A stretch of 64,000 bases of DNA, from assembly GCA_011390335.1 (NCBI GenBank), contig JAABSO010000010.1, forward strand, positions 44,688 through 108,687. The letters run 5' to 3'. Under the pieces are notes generated by a model. The model was not told the origin of the DNA. It worked only from the letters and a program-made list of their open reading frames with translations, and searched no databases. Position numbers and translations under genes: made by a program. Origin of the DNA: Desulfotignum sp. GTDB lineage: Bacteria; Desulfobacterota; Desulfobacteria; Desulfobacterales; Desulfobacteraceae. This document shows, piece after piece, positions 16,267 to 25,383 of the stretch (positions within the stretch are counted from its first letter, which is position 1; each line of letters opens with the position of its first letter).

Positions 16267-16941
16267 ATGAAATATTATCCAGTTTTCCTGAATGTCAAAG
16301 ACAAAAACTGCCTGGTGGCGGGCGGTGGACGCGTAGGAACCAGAAAAGCTACAACCCTTGTTTGTTCCGGTGCCCAGGTGACAGTGGTTTCTAAAAAAAT
16401 GTGTAAAGAACTGGAAAAACTGCCGGGGATCGTGTTGAAAAAACGTGCTTTTGACCCCCGGGACCTGGCGGGCATGTTTTTGGCATTTGCCGCCACCAAT
16501 GATGCAGAACAGAACCGGCAGATTCTGGATCTTGCCAAAAAAGCCCGTGTCTTATGCAACAGTGCGGATGCACCCGAAGAGGGGGATTTTCTTCTTCCGG
16601 CGGTTTCAAGCCGGGGGGACCTGATATGTGCTGTTTCCACATGCGGGGCCAGCCCGGCCCTGGCCAGAAAAATCAGACAGGACCTGGACCGGACATACGG
16701 GCCTGAATATGCCTCATTTCTGGTGCTCATGAAAGCGATCCGGCAAAAACTGCTGGCAACCGGCCATGATCCGGAGGGCCATAAAATGGTTTTTAGACAG
16801 GTGATGGAAAAAAATGTGCCGGCCTTGATTGCCTCCCAAGACATCACCGCCATTGATACCATCTTGTCTGAACTGCTGGGCAGCGGGTTTTCTTTTCAGG
16901 ATCTGACATCATTTGAAAAAGCAGATAAACAGGAGGGATAA
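16267..16941 (+). CDS. sirC: precorrin-2 dehydrogenase / sirohydrochlorin ferrochelatase-like (CysG N-terminal type)
   Basis: A 224-residue protein beginning MKYYPVFLNVKDKNCLVAGG with the NAD-binding GGGRVGTRKA, as in Met8p/SirC/CysG-N. Residues NSADAPEEGDFLLPA and ISTCGASPALA-like AVSTCGASPALARKIRQDL match the siroheme synthase dimerisation region. It oxidises precorrin-2 to sirohydrochlorin and may insert iron, supplying siroheme for dissimilatory sulfite reductase and, in sulfate reducers, haem by the alternative pathway. It is first of sirC-ccsA-hemA, an order common in Desulfobacterota. Confidence 0.92.
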   Translation: MKYYPVFLNVKDKNCLVAGGGRVGTRKATTLVCSGAQVTVVSKKMCKELEKLPGIVLKKRAFDPRDLAGMFLAFAATNDAEQNRQILDLAKKARVLCNSADAPEEGDFLLPAVSSRGDLICAVSTCGASPALARKIRQDLDRTYGPEYASFLVLMKAIRQKLLATGHDPEGHKMVFRQVMEKNVPALIASQDITAIDTILSELLGSGFSFQDLTSFEKADKQEG

Positions 16942-16950
16942 ACACGACGC

Positions 16951-17790
16951 ATGATGAATGGATTACAAACAGCCGGGACCATGATGCAATTTGCCTTTTT
17001 GCTCTACCTTGTGAGTCTGGCAGGATACCTGTTTTATCTGGTGTATCAAAAAGAGCCGGTGCACAGAGCGTCCATTTACCTGATTACAGCAGGGGTTTTT
17101 GTGCATTTTGCCGGCATTGTGGTTATGGGCATAACCCTGGGCAATCTGCCCGTCCACAATCTGGTCCAGAGCCTTTCCATGGCCGCCCTGGCTTTTGGGG
17201 GCATGTTTTTATTTGTACAGTATAAATTTCATCTCAAGATGCTGGGACTCTTTGCCGCCATTATTTTATCCGGAACCATGCTGGGGGCCATGGTGCTGCC
17301 GGATACCCAGGTGGTTCCCAATGAAATCCTCAAGGGGTTCTGGTTCTACTGCCATATACTGCTTGTTTTCACAGGGGATGCCGCACTGGGTCTGGCCTGC
17401 GGTGCCGGGATATTGTATCTGCTCCAGGAAAAAGGGATCAAAGCCAAAACCCCGGGGTTTTTTTTCAAGCGGCTGCCTTCCCTTGATTTTTTGGATCTGG
17501 TCAGCCATGCCTGCATTGTTACAGGATTTTTCCTGTTGACCTTCGGGCTGATCACCGGGTTTGTATATGCCAAAGCCATATGGGGCCGTTTCTGGAGCTG
17601 GGATTTCAAAGAGGTCTTTTCTCTGGGAGCCTGGCTGGTCTACGCAGTATTGATCCATCTGCGGCTGTATTCGGGGTGGCGGGGCAGAAAATCAGCTGTT
17701 ATGACCATTATTGGATTCGCTATCATCATTTTCACGTTTCTGGGGGTTAATATGTTTTTGGGCGGTCACCACCAGGAATTTACCAAATAG
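16951..17790 (+). CDS. ccsA: cytochrome c assembly protein CcsA/CcmC/HemX-like
   Basis: A 279-residue polytopic membrane protein with about eight helices. The haem-handling tryptophan-rich motif appears as WGRFWSWDFKEVFSLGAWL with flanking histidines (H in FYCHILL and VLIHLRLYSGWRG). The gene lies between sirC and hemA, where deltaproteobacteria usually carry a ccsA/hemX homologue. It may act in cytochrome c maturation or in regulating glutamyl-tRNA reductase (HemX role); the sequence cannot separate these. ATGATG follows AGGAGGG by 13 bases, a loose spacing. Confidence 0.88.
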   Translation: MMNGLQTAGTMMQFAFLLYLVSLAGYLFYLVYQKEPVHRASIYLITAGVFVHFAGIVVMGITLGNLPVHNLVQSLSMAALAFGGMFLFVQYKFHLKMLGLFAAIILSGTMLGAMVLPDTQVVPNEILKGFWFYCHILLVFTGDAALGLACGAGILYLLQEKGIKAKTPGFFFKRLPSLDFLDLVSHACIVTGFFLLTFGLITGFVYAKAIWGRFWSWDFKEVFSLGAWLVYAVLIHLRLYSGWRGRKSAVMTIIGFAIIIFTFLGVNMFLGGHHQEFTK

Positions 17791-17800
17791 CGGGAACATC

Positions 17801-19078
17801 ATGCCACATATCATACTCATTGGTGTAAACCATAAAACCGCCCCGGTGGAACTTCGGGAAAAACTGTCTTTTTCCAGGGAGGAAACCCTGGCAGCCTTAA
17901 AGGAACTCAAACAGCATCCAGACATAGAAGAGGTATTGATTTTTTCCACCTGCAACCGGACCGAGATTTTGTATGTGTCCGGCAGCGACAGTTCTGTGGA
18001 TGATGTTACTGCCTTTATTTCCGCACAAAAACATATCAGGGTGTCTGAATTTGTATCTGCCCTTTATGTGCTGCACCGAAACGAGGCGGTGCACCATATT
18101 TTCCGGGTGGCATCCAGCCTGGATTCCATGATGGTGGGGGAACCACAGATCCTGGGCCAGGTGAAACAGGCATACAGAACTGCAGTGGAAGTCGGGGCTT
18201 CAGGGGTGCTGCTCAACCGGATGATGCACAAGGCCTTTTCCGTTGCCAAGCAGGTGCGCAAGGAAACCGGGATCGGAGACAATGCTGTTTCCATCTCCTA
18301 TGCCGCAGTGGAGCTGGCAAATAAAATTTTCAGCGACCTGTCCGCAAAAAGCGTACTGCTGCTGGGGGCAGGGGAGATGGCGGAACTGGCTGTGGAACAC
18401 CTCATGTCCCATAATGTGAAACAGGTTCTGGTGGCCAACCGGACCTTTGAAAATGCCGTAATCCTGGCTGAAAAATTCAGGGGCCAGGCCATGGGTTTTG
18501 AAGAAAGGGAATCCGCACTGGCAGAGGTGGACATTATCATCTCTTCCACCGGAGCCACCCAGTACGTGATAACTGCGGACCAGGTGAAAAAGGCCATGAA
18601 AAAACGGCAGTACAGAACCCTGTTCTTCATTGATATTGCCGTGCCCAGGGATATTGATCCGAAAATCAATGCACTGTCCCATGCCTATGTCTATGATATT
18701 GATGACCTGAAGACAATTGTGGCATCCAATATCCAGCAGCGGGAGCAGGAAACCGTCAAGGCCGAGCGGATTGTGGCCCAGGCGGTTGTCAAGTTCAGAA
18801 AATGGCTGGACAGTCTGGCCATTGTTCCCACCATCAAGGCCATTAACGACAAGATGACAACCATTGTGGAAATGGAGTGTGACAAAACCCTGGCCCATCT
18901 GGAACATTTGTCAGAACAGGACAGGGCTGCCATCCGCCGCATGACCCAGGCCATTGCATCCCGGGCCATCCATGACCCGATCCTGTTTTTAAAAAATACC
19001 GGCAGCCACCGGGATGATTCTTTATACCTGAATGTGACCCGCCAGCTCTTCAACCTGGATGTTTCAGAGGAACAATAA
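17801..19078 (+). CDS. hemA: glutamyl-tRNA reductase
   Basis: GluTR reduces glutamyl-tRNA to glutamate semialdehyde, the first committed step of C5 tetrapyrrole synthesis. The 425-residue protein starts MPHIILIGVNHKTAPVELRE, has the catalytic cysteine in IFSTCNRTE, the family signature region GEPQILGQVKQAYRTA, the NADPH-binding LLLGAGEMAELAVEHL and the C-terminal dimerisation helix. ATG 17801 lies 10 bp after ccsA; a longer in-frame start inside ccsA lacks support. It shares the sirC promoter. Confidence 0.97.
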   Translation: MPHIILIGVNHKTAPVELREKLSFSREETLAALKELKQHPDIEEVLIFSTCNRTEILYVSGSDSSVDDVTAFISAQKHIRVSEFVSALYVLHRNEAVHHIFRVASSLDSMMVGEPQILGQVKQAYRTAVEVGASGVLLNRMMHKAFSVAKQVRKETGIGDNAVSISYAAVELANKIFSDLSAKSVLLLGAGEMAELAVEHLMSHNVKQVLVANRTFENAVILAEKFRGQAMGFEERESALAEVDIIISSTGATQYVITADQVKKAMKKRQYRTLFFIDIAVPRDIDPKINALSHAYVYDIDDLKTIVASNIQQREQETVKAERIVAQAVVKFRKWLDSLAIVPTIKAINDKMTTIVEMECDKTLAHLEHLSEQDRAAIRRMTQAIASRAIHDPILFLKNTGSHRDDSLYLNVTRQLFNLDVSEEQ

Positions 19079-19082
19079 TATC

Positions 19083-19110
19083 TTTACAAATAAATAAATA
19101 TCGGTATAAT
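19083..19110 (+). promoter_or_regulatory. sigma-70 promoter for dksA
   Basis: TTTACA (19083-19088), 16-bp spacer, TATAAT (19105-19110), 46 bp ahead of the dksA ATG. The -10 is perfect consensus. It would separate dksA and the RNase III fusion from the hemA operon. Confidence 0.65.
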
Positions 19111-19155
19111 GATTGATTTTGATGTTCCCGGACCTTTAAATGTAAGGATGAAACC

Positions 19156-19518
19156 ATGAAAAAAGAAGATCTGGAATATTTTAATACCTTGCTGACTGAC
19201 AGACTCAATGAATTGCTCAAGCATGCAGACAGTACGGTTACGGGTATGACAAAGCCCAAAGAGAATTTTGCGGACCCAACAGACCGGGCGTCCCATGAAG
19301 CGGAAAGGAGTTTTGAGCTGCGGATCCGTGACAGGGAGCATAAATTGATAAAAAAAATCAAAAAAGCCCTGGAACGTATAGAAAACGGTACCTTTGGCCG
19401 GTGTGAGACATGTGAGGAAGAGATTTCCATAGAACGTCTCAAGGCCAGACCAGTGACCACACAGTGTATTGAATGCAAGACCCGGGAAGAGGATATGGAG
19501 AATGCCCTGGGAATCTGA
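19156..19518 (+). CDS. dksA: DksA/TraR-family zinc-finger transcription factor
   Basis: A 120-residue DksA-type protein. It has an N-terminal coiled coil (about residues 2-75, with DPTDRASHEAERSFELRIRD matching the DksA D-x2-D-x-A-S tip) and a four-cysteine zinc finger GRCETCEEEI...TQCIECKTR. DksA binds RNA polymerase in the secondary channel with ppGpp. The tip aspartate region appears intact. A near-consensus promoter lies upstream and the PHP-RNase III fusion begins 13 bp downstream, so the two are probably cotranscribed. Confidence 0.92.
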   Translation: MKKEDLEYFNTLLTDRLNELLKHADSTVTGMTKPKENFADPTDRASHEAERSFELRIRDREHKLIKKIKKALERIENGTFGRCETCEEEISIERLKARPVTTQCIECKTREEDMENALGI

Positions 19519-19531
19519 CCGGATATTCTAA

Positions 19532-21088
19532 TTGATTGATCTTCACGTACATTCCACTGCTTCGGATGGATCACTGTCTCCTCTGGAAATTCTGGAGCTT
19601 GCCAGGGACAGGGGCATCAAAGCCATTGCCATAACCGATCATGATTCCATTGACGGTATCAAAGAAATTACAGACCAGCTGCAGGCATTTCCGGTAGAAT
19701 TCATGACCGGAGTGGAAATATCGTGTACACCGCCCCGGGATTTTGAAACCATCGGCAGTGTCCATCTTCTGGGGTATGGATTTTCCCTGTATGACCGGAA
19801 TCTGAACCTGATGCTTTCGGCGGCAAAGCTGTCACGGGAACAGCGCAATCCAAAAATTATCAGCAAATTGAACCAGGCGGGGCTGGATATCAGTCTGGCG
19901 GAAATTTTCGCACGTTTTGGAACCGGGCAGGCCGGACGTCCCCATATCGCTGAGCTGATGAAGGAAAAAGGATTTGTTTCCTCCTTTAAGGAGGCCTTTG
20001 ATACCTGGCTTGGCAAGGGAAAACCAGCCTATGTGGATAAATTCAAAGTATCGTGTAAAAAGGCTATTCAGACCATCCTTGATGCCGGGGGGATACCTGT
20101 GCTGGCACATCCGGGCCTGCTGGCGTTCAACAGGACAAGGGATCTGGAAGTGTTTTTGGATATCCTGATCAGTTACGGTCTCCAGGGAATGGAAGTCTTT
20201 TATACCGACCACGACACCCATCAGACAGAATATTTCGCCAACCTGGCAAGAAAGAAAAAATTACTGGTCACCGGCGGATCGGATTTTCATGGGAGTTTCA
20301 ATGCCGGGGTCAAACTGGGCAGTGGCAAAGACAATATTCAGGTGCAATATGCCCTTTTCAAGGCATTGACCAGCCGCCTGGATGCCATGCACAGCCTCCA
20401 TGACCGCCTGGATATCCTGGAAGCCAATCTCGGGCACCAGTTCATTGACAGGTCCCTGCTCCATACCGCGCTGTGTCACCGGTCTTTTTTGAATGAAAAC
20501 CAGCGGTTTTGCGATACTGACAACGAACGCCTGGAGTTTCTGGGTGATGCGGTGCTCGGGCTTTGTATCGGCCATATTCTCATGAAGCAGGGCCCTTCCA
20601 GAAAAGAGGGGGAGTTGTCCAAACTGCGCGCCACCTTAGTGAATGAGCCTGGGCTGGCTGATATGGCCCGGTTCATTGACCTGGGACGGTTTGTCCGGCT
20701 GGGCAAGGGAGAAACCATATCCGGAGGAAGGGATAAAAATTCCATTCTTTCTGATGCGTTTGAAGCGGTCATGGCAGCGGTATTTCTGGATGCCGGGTTT
20801 GACACAACCTGCGACCTGATCCAGGACCTGTTCCAAAAAGCCGTTGATACGGTGTTGTCCTGTGACCACACATTTGATTATAAAAGCAGTCTCCAGGAAT
20901 ATGCCCAGGAAATATTTGCCACCACACCCGTTTATACGGTGATACAGGAGATGGGCCCGGATCATGATAAAACCTTTGAAATCTGTCTTGAACTGGCCCA
21001 TATCAACGCCCGGGGGTTTGGCAAAACCAAAAAGGCAGCAGAACAGGATGCTGCAAAAAATGCCATAAACCTGCTTAAAAACGCTTAG
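19532..21088 (+). CDS. rnc: PHP-domain phosphoesterase fused to ribonuclease III
   Basis: A single 518-codon frame encodes two enzymes. Residues ~1-280 are a PHP domain with metal motifs DLHVHSTASDG, AITDHDSIDG, LAHPGL and GSDFHG. Residues ~290-518 are RNase III: signature NERLEFLGDAVL (~330-341), second acidic pair in SDAFEAVMAAVFLDAGF (~406-422) and a double-stranded-RNA-binding domain (YKSSLQEYAQE to AAEQDAAKNAI). All four RNase III acidic residues are present. The start is TTG, since the family begins MIDLHVH and an in-frame stop (the dksA TGA) lies just upstream. The PHP part may act on RNA ends or 3'-phosphoadenosine phosphate; this is inference. No other rnc is visible, and era lies 7 kb away. 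Confidence 0.93.
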   Translation: MIDLHVHSTASDGSLSPLEILELARDRGIKAIAITDHDSIDGIKEITDQLQAFPVEFMTGVEISCTPPRDFETIGSVHLLGYGFSLYDRNLNLMLSAAKLSREQRNPKIISKLNQAGLDISLAEIFARFGTGQAGRPHIAELMKEKGFVSSFKEAFDTWLGKGKPAYVDKFKVSCKKAIQTILDAGGIPVLAHPGLLAFNRTRDLEVFLDILISYGLQGMEVFYTDHDTHQTEYFANLARKKKLLVTGGSDFHGSFNAGVKLGSGKDNIQVQYALFKALTSRLDAMHSLHDRLDILEANLGHQFIDRSLLHTALCHRSFLNENQRFCDTDNERLEFLGDAVLGLCIGHILMKQGPSRKEGELSKLRATLVNEPGLADMARFIDLGRFVRLGKGETISGGRDKNSILSDAFEAVMAAVFLDAGFDTTCDLIQDLFQKAVDTVLSCDHTFDYKSSLQEYAQEIFATTPVYTVIQEMGPDHDKTFEICLELAHINARGFGKTKKAAEQDAAKNAINLLKNA

Positions 21089-21091
21089 GGA

Positions 21092-22117
21092 ATGACTTCT
21101 CCCCTGGTTATCCCCATTTTTATTCCCCATTCAGGATGCCCCCACCAGTGCGCCTTCTGCAACCAGAAAGCCATTACCCGGGAAACCCAAAGCTTGCCGG
21201 ATCCAGACCGCATGGCAGCAGTCATCCGCCAATACCTGAAATATAAAGGTGCCAGATCCCATGTGGAGCTGGGGTTTTTCGGCGGCAATTTTCTGGGCCT
21301 GGATGCCCGGCATATCAACCGTCTTTTGGCAGATGCACAACCTTTTCTGGACAGCGGGGACATCCAGGGAATACGGTTTTCCACCCGGCCGGATACGGTG
21401 ATTGAAAACACCCTGGATCTGGTGCGGTCCTATCCGGTAAGTCTTGTGGAACTGGGGGTCCAATCCATGGACGATCAGGTGCTGGACCGGGTGAACCGGG
21501 GCCACACCAGTGAGGATACTGTTCGGGCAATGGCTTTGCTTAAAAAACAAGGATTGAAAGCAGGTATTCAGGTCATGGTGGGCCTTCCCGGGGATACACG
21601 GGCCGGCATGGTCCGGACGGCAGATATCCTGGCAGGGCTAAAGCCGCTGACAGCAAGGATCTATCCGGTTCTTGTCCTGAAAAAAACTTTGCTGGCCCAA
21701 TGGTTCAAAAATGGGGAATACCAGCCCCTGGCACTGGACCAGGCAGTGGAAATATCGGCTGAAATGGTTCGGGTTTTCACCCGGGCAGGTGTTGCAGTGA
21801 TCCGCATGGGGCTTCAGACTTTTGGCACCCGTGACCCTGATGTGATTGCCGGTCCTGAACATCCCGCTTTCGGGCATCTGGTTTTGTCCCGTATTATGTA
21901 TGACACTGTTATGCACAAGATCCAGGACCTCAAAGATGACCAGACACCGGGACAGATAAAATTATGTGTCCATCCCCGTTTTGCATCCCGTCTCAGGGGG
22001 GATAAAAACAGCAACCTGTATCGCCTGAAGGCTGTTTTTCCACACCTTGATTTTAAAATCCAGACAGATCCTGCCATGGAATCGGACCAGGTTGATATCC
22101 TTAAATGCCCTGCTTGA
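21092..22117 (+). CDS. radical SAM protein, Elp3-like B12-independent family
   Basis: A 341-residue radical SAM enzyme. The [4Fe-4S] cysteines are in PHSGCPHQCAFCNQ (C16, C20, C23; spacing CxxxCxxC). Other SAM motifs are GFFGGNFLGL-like FFGGNF, STRPDTV, ELGVQSMDDQVLDRVNRGH and GIQVMVGLPGDT. The last motifs strongly resemble the Elp3/YhcC group. It starts three bases after the PHP-RNase III stop. In several deltaproteobacteria a gene of this type is next to rnc and era, suggesting a role in RNA modification, but no substrate is known to me. Its last 17 bases overlap the end of the convergent PBP gene. Confidence 0.88.
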   Translation: MTSPLVIPIFIPHSGCPHQCAFCNQKAITRETQSLPDPDRMAAVIRQYLKYKGARSHVELGFFGGNFLGLDARHINRLLADAQPFLDSGDIQGIRFSTRPDTVIENTLDLVRSYPVSLVELGVQSMDDQVLDRVNRGHTSEDTVRAMALLKKQGLKAGIQVMVGLPGDTRAGMVRTADILAGLKPLTARIYPVLVLKKTLLAQWFKNGEYQPLALDQAVEISAEMVRVFTRAGVAVIRMGLQTFGTRDPDVIAGPEHPAFGHLVLSRIMYDTVMHKIQDLKDDQTPGQIKLCVHPRFASRLRGDKNSNLYRLKAVFPHLDFKIQTDPAMESDQVDILKCPA

Positions 22118-24503
22118 AAAGATCATCCGTGCCTGAAGCAGTATCCGGTTTCGGGGTATGGACCGTGGGGACGGTGCCTTCTTTAAAACATTCAAAAAGG
22201 GTTTTTTCCGATTCTCTGATGGGCAGCAACCCGGTTTTGGCATCAATTTTGGCAAACACAATGCCTTCGGGCACAGTGAAGGTTCTGGCAGGCTTTCCTT
22301 CCAGGGCCTTTTGCATGAAATCAAGCCATATGGGACTGGCTGTCCTGGAACCGGTTTCTCCCTTTCCTAAGGATGCTTCCTGATCCATTCCCACCCAGAC
22401 ACCGGTGGTGTATCTGGGGGTATATCCCAGAAACCAGGCATCAAAAAGATTGTTGGTGGTGCCGGTTTTGCCGGCCACTGGCCGTTTCAAAGCCTTGACA
22501 CGCCGACCGGTGCCTGACTGCACAACGCTTTCTAAGATATTGGTCATGATATAAGCGGTGTCCATGTCAATGACTTTTTTGCGGATCAGCTTGGAGGCTT
22601 CCAGCAGATTACCGTTCCGGTCGTAAATTTTGGTTATAAACACAGGTTCAATCAGGTAGCCCAGATTGGAAAACACGGAATAGGCATTGACAAGTTCCAG
22701 CAGTGATACACCTGATGACCCTAAGGCAATGGACAGATCCTGGTTGATATCTGATGTGATGCCCAGTTTCCTTGCATAGTCAATGGCATAGGAGATACCG
22801 ATATCCTTGAGGATTTTGATGGTGACCACGTTCCGGGATTTAACAAGGGCCTCTCTAAACAAAGTGGGCCCGTAAAATTCTTCCTTGTAGTTCTGGGGTT
22901 TCCAGATGAAGTCCCGGGATACATCTTCATACACCACCGGCGAATCAATGATACTGGTTGCAGGGGTGTATCCCTTGTCCAGGGCAGCCGCATATATGAT
23001 GGGTTTGAATGCGGATCCCGGCTGGCGCCGGGACTGGTAGGCCCGGTTGAACTGGCTGTCTTTAAAATCCCGGCCCCCGATCATGGCTTTCACTTGACCG
23101 GTTTCCGCCGCAATGCTCAACAATGCTGCCTGTGCTTTTGGTTCCTGATACAAAGTGAATTCGTATTGGTCTGTCTGGTCGATATCATTCAACACCTCGA
23201 CCTGAATGACATCCCCGGGCGTTAAAACCCGGGAGGGTCTGGTGACGTTGGATTCATAATAGGCCACCTCCGGATTGGGACGGCGTGCCCAGGTCATGGT
23301 CTTGAGCGGAATAATTCCCTGAAAATTTCCCGCCCGTACCCTGGTTACCTTGTTTTTATCATCCACATCCAGCACCACACCGGTATAGACACTGCCTTTT
23401 TCAAGCATATTCCCCTGCATTTTTTCAGCCTCTGTCTGGCAGAAATTTTCAATCTCAAGGGCTGATATGTTTTTTTCAGGTCCCCGGTATCCCATCCGCC
23501 GGTCCAGATCCATGAGGCCTTTTTTGACAGCGTTCCGGGCCATCTTCTGCAGTTCGATATTGACAGCGGTGTGAATCTGCAGTCCCTGGTTGTACAGGGC
23601 ATCTTCCCCATATTTTTTTTCCACATACCGCCTGACATGCTCTGTATAGTAGGGTACTTCCTCAATAAACCAGTTTTTTCGGGGTTGGATGTCCAGTTCC
23701 AGATCAATGGCTTCGGTAACCTTCATGTTGGTTACCATGCCTTCTTCCTTCATGCGGTTCAGGGTATAGATCTGGCGCTGTTTGGCCCGGTCGGGAAACC
23801 GGAAAGGGGAATACCGGCTGGGGGCCTGGGGGAGTCCAGCCAGCATGGCGCATTCAGCCAGGCTCAGATCCCGTGCATGTTTTCCAAAATAGTTTTCTGC
23901 AGCCGCCTCAACCCCGTAGGCACCATGGCCCAGATAAATCTGATTCATGTATAAAAATAAAATGTCATCTTTGGTGAATCTTTTTTCTATGCGGTAGGCC
24001 AGGATGGCTTCTTTGAGTTTGCGCTCATAGGTCCGTTCCGGTGTCAGCAGAAAGGATTTGGTTACCTGCTGGGTAATGGTGCTTCCCCCCTGGGTAATGG
24101 CACCGGCCTGAAAATTTTTGATGAACGCCCTGAAAATGGATTGGATATCAATGCCCGGATGTTCCCGGAATCGTGAATCTTCGGCAGCAACAAAGGCATT
24201 TATCAGGTGTGGGGGCATGTCAGACAAAGGGATAACTATTCTGCGCTCTTTGTAAAATTCTCCAATTTTACGGCCATCGTCTGAAAAAACACTGGTAACA
24301 GTGGCCGGCCGGTAATCTGATAAAGAATTGATTTTGGGCAAATCTTTGCTCAGGTATATATAGAGTCCGAATAAACCGCCGGCTGACAGCAAAATTCCTA
24401 AAACAATTGCGGCAAGTCCCCATTTTAAAAAGGCGAAGACCAGGTGTTTTTCTTTTTTTCCGCGTTTTTTCAAAACCTCGGATCTGGATTTTTTATTTGT
24501 CAT
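22101..24503 (-). CDS. mrcA: penicillin-binding protein 1A (bifunctional transglycosylase/transpeptidase)
   Basis: An 800-residue class A PBP. A cytoplasmic lysine-rich start is followed by a TM helix (~28-50), the GT51 transglycosylase (AAEDSRFREHPGID with catalytic Glu; GGSTITQQVTKSFLL), a PBP1A OB-like insert (~330-450), then the transpeptidase with SxxK in GSAFKPIIYAAAL, SxN in KSRNVV and KTGTT near residue 730. The C-terminal tail is short. The inserted domain with VYTGVVLDVDDKNKVTRVRAG is typical of PBP1A rather than 1B or 1C. It is transcribed alone and convergent with the radical SAM gene. Confidence 0.95.
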   Translation of the reverse strand: MTNKKSRSEVLKKRGKKEKHLVFAFLKWGLAAIVLGILLSAGGLFGLYIYLSKDLPKINSLSDYRPATVTSVFSDDGRKIGEFYKERRIVIPLSDMPPHLINAFVAAEDSRFREHPGIDIQSIFRAFIKNFQAGAITQGGSTITQQVTKSFLLTPERTYERKLKEAILAYRIEKRFTKDDILFLYMNQIYLGHGAYGVEAAAENYFGKHARDLSLAECAMLAGLPQAPSRYSPFRFPDRAKQRQIYTLNRMKEEGMVTNMKVTEAIDLELDIQPRKNWFIEEVPYYTEHVRRYVEKKYGEDALYNQGLQIHTAVNIELQKMARNAVKKGLMDLDRRMGYRGPEKNISALEIENFCQTEAEKMQGNMLEKGSVYTGVVLDVDDKNKVTRVRAGNFQGIIPLKTMTWARRPNPEVAYYESNVTRPSRVLTPGDVIQVEVLNDIDQTDQYEFTLYQEPKAQAALLSIAAETGQVKAMIGGRDFKDSQFNRAYQSRRQPGSAFKPIIYAAALDKGYTPATSIIDSPVVYEDVSRDFIWKPQNYKEEFYGPTLFREALVKSRNVVTIKILKDIGISYAIDYARKLGITSDINQDLSIALGSSGVSLLELVNAYSVFSNLGYLIEPVFITKIYDRNGNLLEASKLIRKKVIDMDTAYIMTNILESVVQSGTGRRVKALKRPVAGKTGTTNNLFDAWFLGYTPRYTTGVWVGMDQEASLGKGETGSRTASPIWLDFMQKALEGKPARTFTVPEGIVFAKIDAKTGLLPIRESEKTLFECFKEGTVPTVHTPKPDTASGTDDLFKQGI

Positions 24504-24625
24504 GGTATCATAAAAGCAATATTTAGGTGTTGGGGATAAAATTTTACATGCTTGTTATCAGATTGCCCCCCATTAGGCAACGGAATTTACGCGCTGTTTG
24601 AGCAGGACAGCAGCGGTTCAAAGCA

Positions 24626-25057
24626 TCAGTCGTCATATTTGCCTTTGTTTTTTTTATGCTTTTTGGATTTATGGTTTTTCTTTTTGTCATAGTATGATGC
24701 TAATTTGTCGGGAACTTCGCCCGGACCGGCCGGCCGCCACCTGCCTTCAACTGTTGTGGAGACAAGCCATCTGCCGTCAGGGGACATGCGGATGTAAACA
24801 TTGTTGCCAAAATAAGTTTGGGACAGGCTTACCACAACATAGGCACCGATTTTTTCATCATAGGCAAGTTCATGGCCGTCATAGTGTTTGTGGCGGTATC
24901 CATGGGCAGGGGCATGGGGTGGCGGGCCTTGTTTGTTATAGTGTTTTTTTTGCTGTGTATGGCTTTGGTTCCGGGTACCGACACCCATTGTGGTGCAGCC
25001 GGTAACAAAAAAAATTCCCAAAACAAATATGATGAAAAAATTACTGACCGGTTTCAA
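24626..25057 (-). CDS. small His/Lys-rich lipoprotein, 143 aa, unknown function
   Basis: An unrecognised secreted lipoprotein. The signal peptide ends in FFVTGCTTMG, so Cys21 is the probable lipidation site. A His/Lys/Pro-rich linker (KKHYNKQ, APAHGYRHKHYDGH) leads into a small beta-rich core (AYVVVSLSQTYFGNNVYIRM, DGRWLVSTTVEGRWRPAG), and the C-terminus is a lysine-rich tail KKKNHKSKKHKKNKGKYDD. The core looks like the short extracytoplasmic repeats found near chaperones, but I cannot name it. Start is TTG at 25057 with AAGGAG eight bases upstream. Confidence 0.75.
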   Translation of the reverse strand: MKPVSNFFIIFVLGIFFVTGCTTMGVGTRNQSHTQQKKHYNKQGPPPHAPAHGYRHKHYDGHELAYDEKIGAYVVVSLSQTYFGNNVYIRMSPDGRWLVSTTVEGRWRPAGPGEVPDKLASYYDKKKNHKSKKHKKNKGKYDD

Positions 25058-25383
25058 TTTTTCTCTCCTTGTTATCTTGAAATGAATTTGATTTATGATG
25101 GTTCTTTTTTCTGCATCATACCGCTTTTGTATGAGAACATCAACATGGCATATATCTTCTGGATATTTGCCATCAGCATGCCAGGTTTTCGATCGCTCTG
25201 TGCAGCACTCTGTCCCAAGCCCCGCCCCTGGAGGTGTGCTGTGGCCGGCAATCCATTATAGCAAATATCCAGATATCTTGTTGTAATGCCAAATTGTGTT
25301 TATAAATTGACTTTTTAAAGCATTTTGGTTAAATATAAAAGTTTTAGTGGTGTAATTTATAAAATAAATACAAAAGAGTTGCC
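25058..25383. other. 326-bp divergent intergenic region
   Basis: It holds the promoter of hisI (25307-25335) and the leader of the lipoprotein gene. Around 25221-25246, CCCGCCCCTGGAGGTG...GCTGTGGCCGGC weakly resembles one arm of the palindromic element; the similarity is too low to call it a copy. No open frame with a ribosome site was found. Confidence 0.5.
25307..25335 (+). promoter_or_regulatory. sigma-70 promoter for hisI operon
   Basis: TTGACT (25307-25312), 17-bp spacer, TAAATA (25330-25335), about 50 bp ahead of hisI, in a strongly A+T-rich stretch. It probably drives the tightly packed hisI-hisG-aminotransferase-engB-era run. Confidence 0.6.

Noticed and set aside
25221..25246. Possible fifth copy of the palindromic element
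   Set aside because: Only one arm is similar and with several mismatches; the core GGACCGTCAG is absent.
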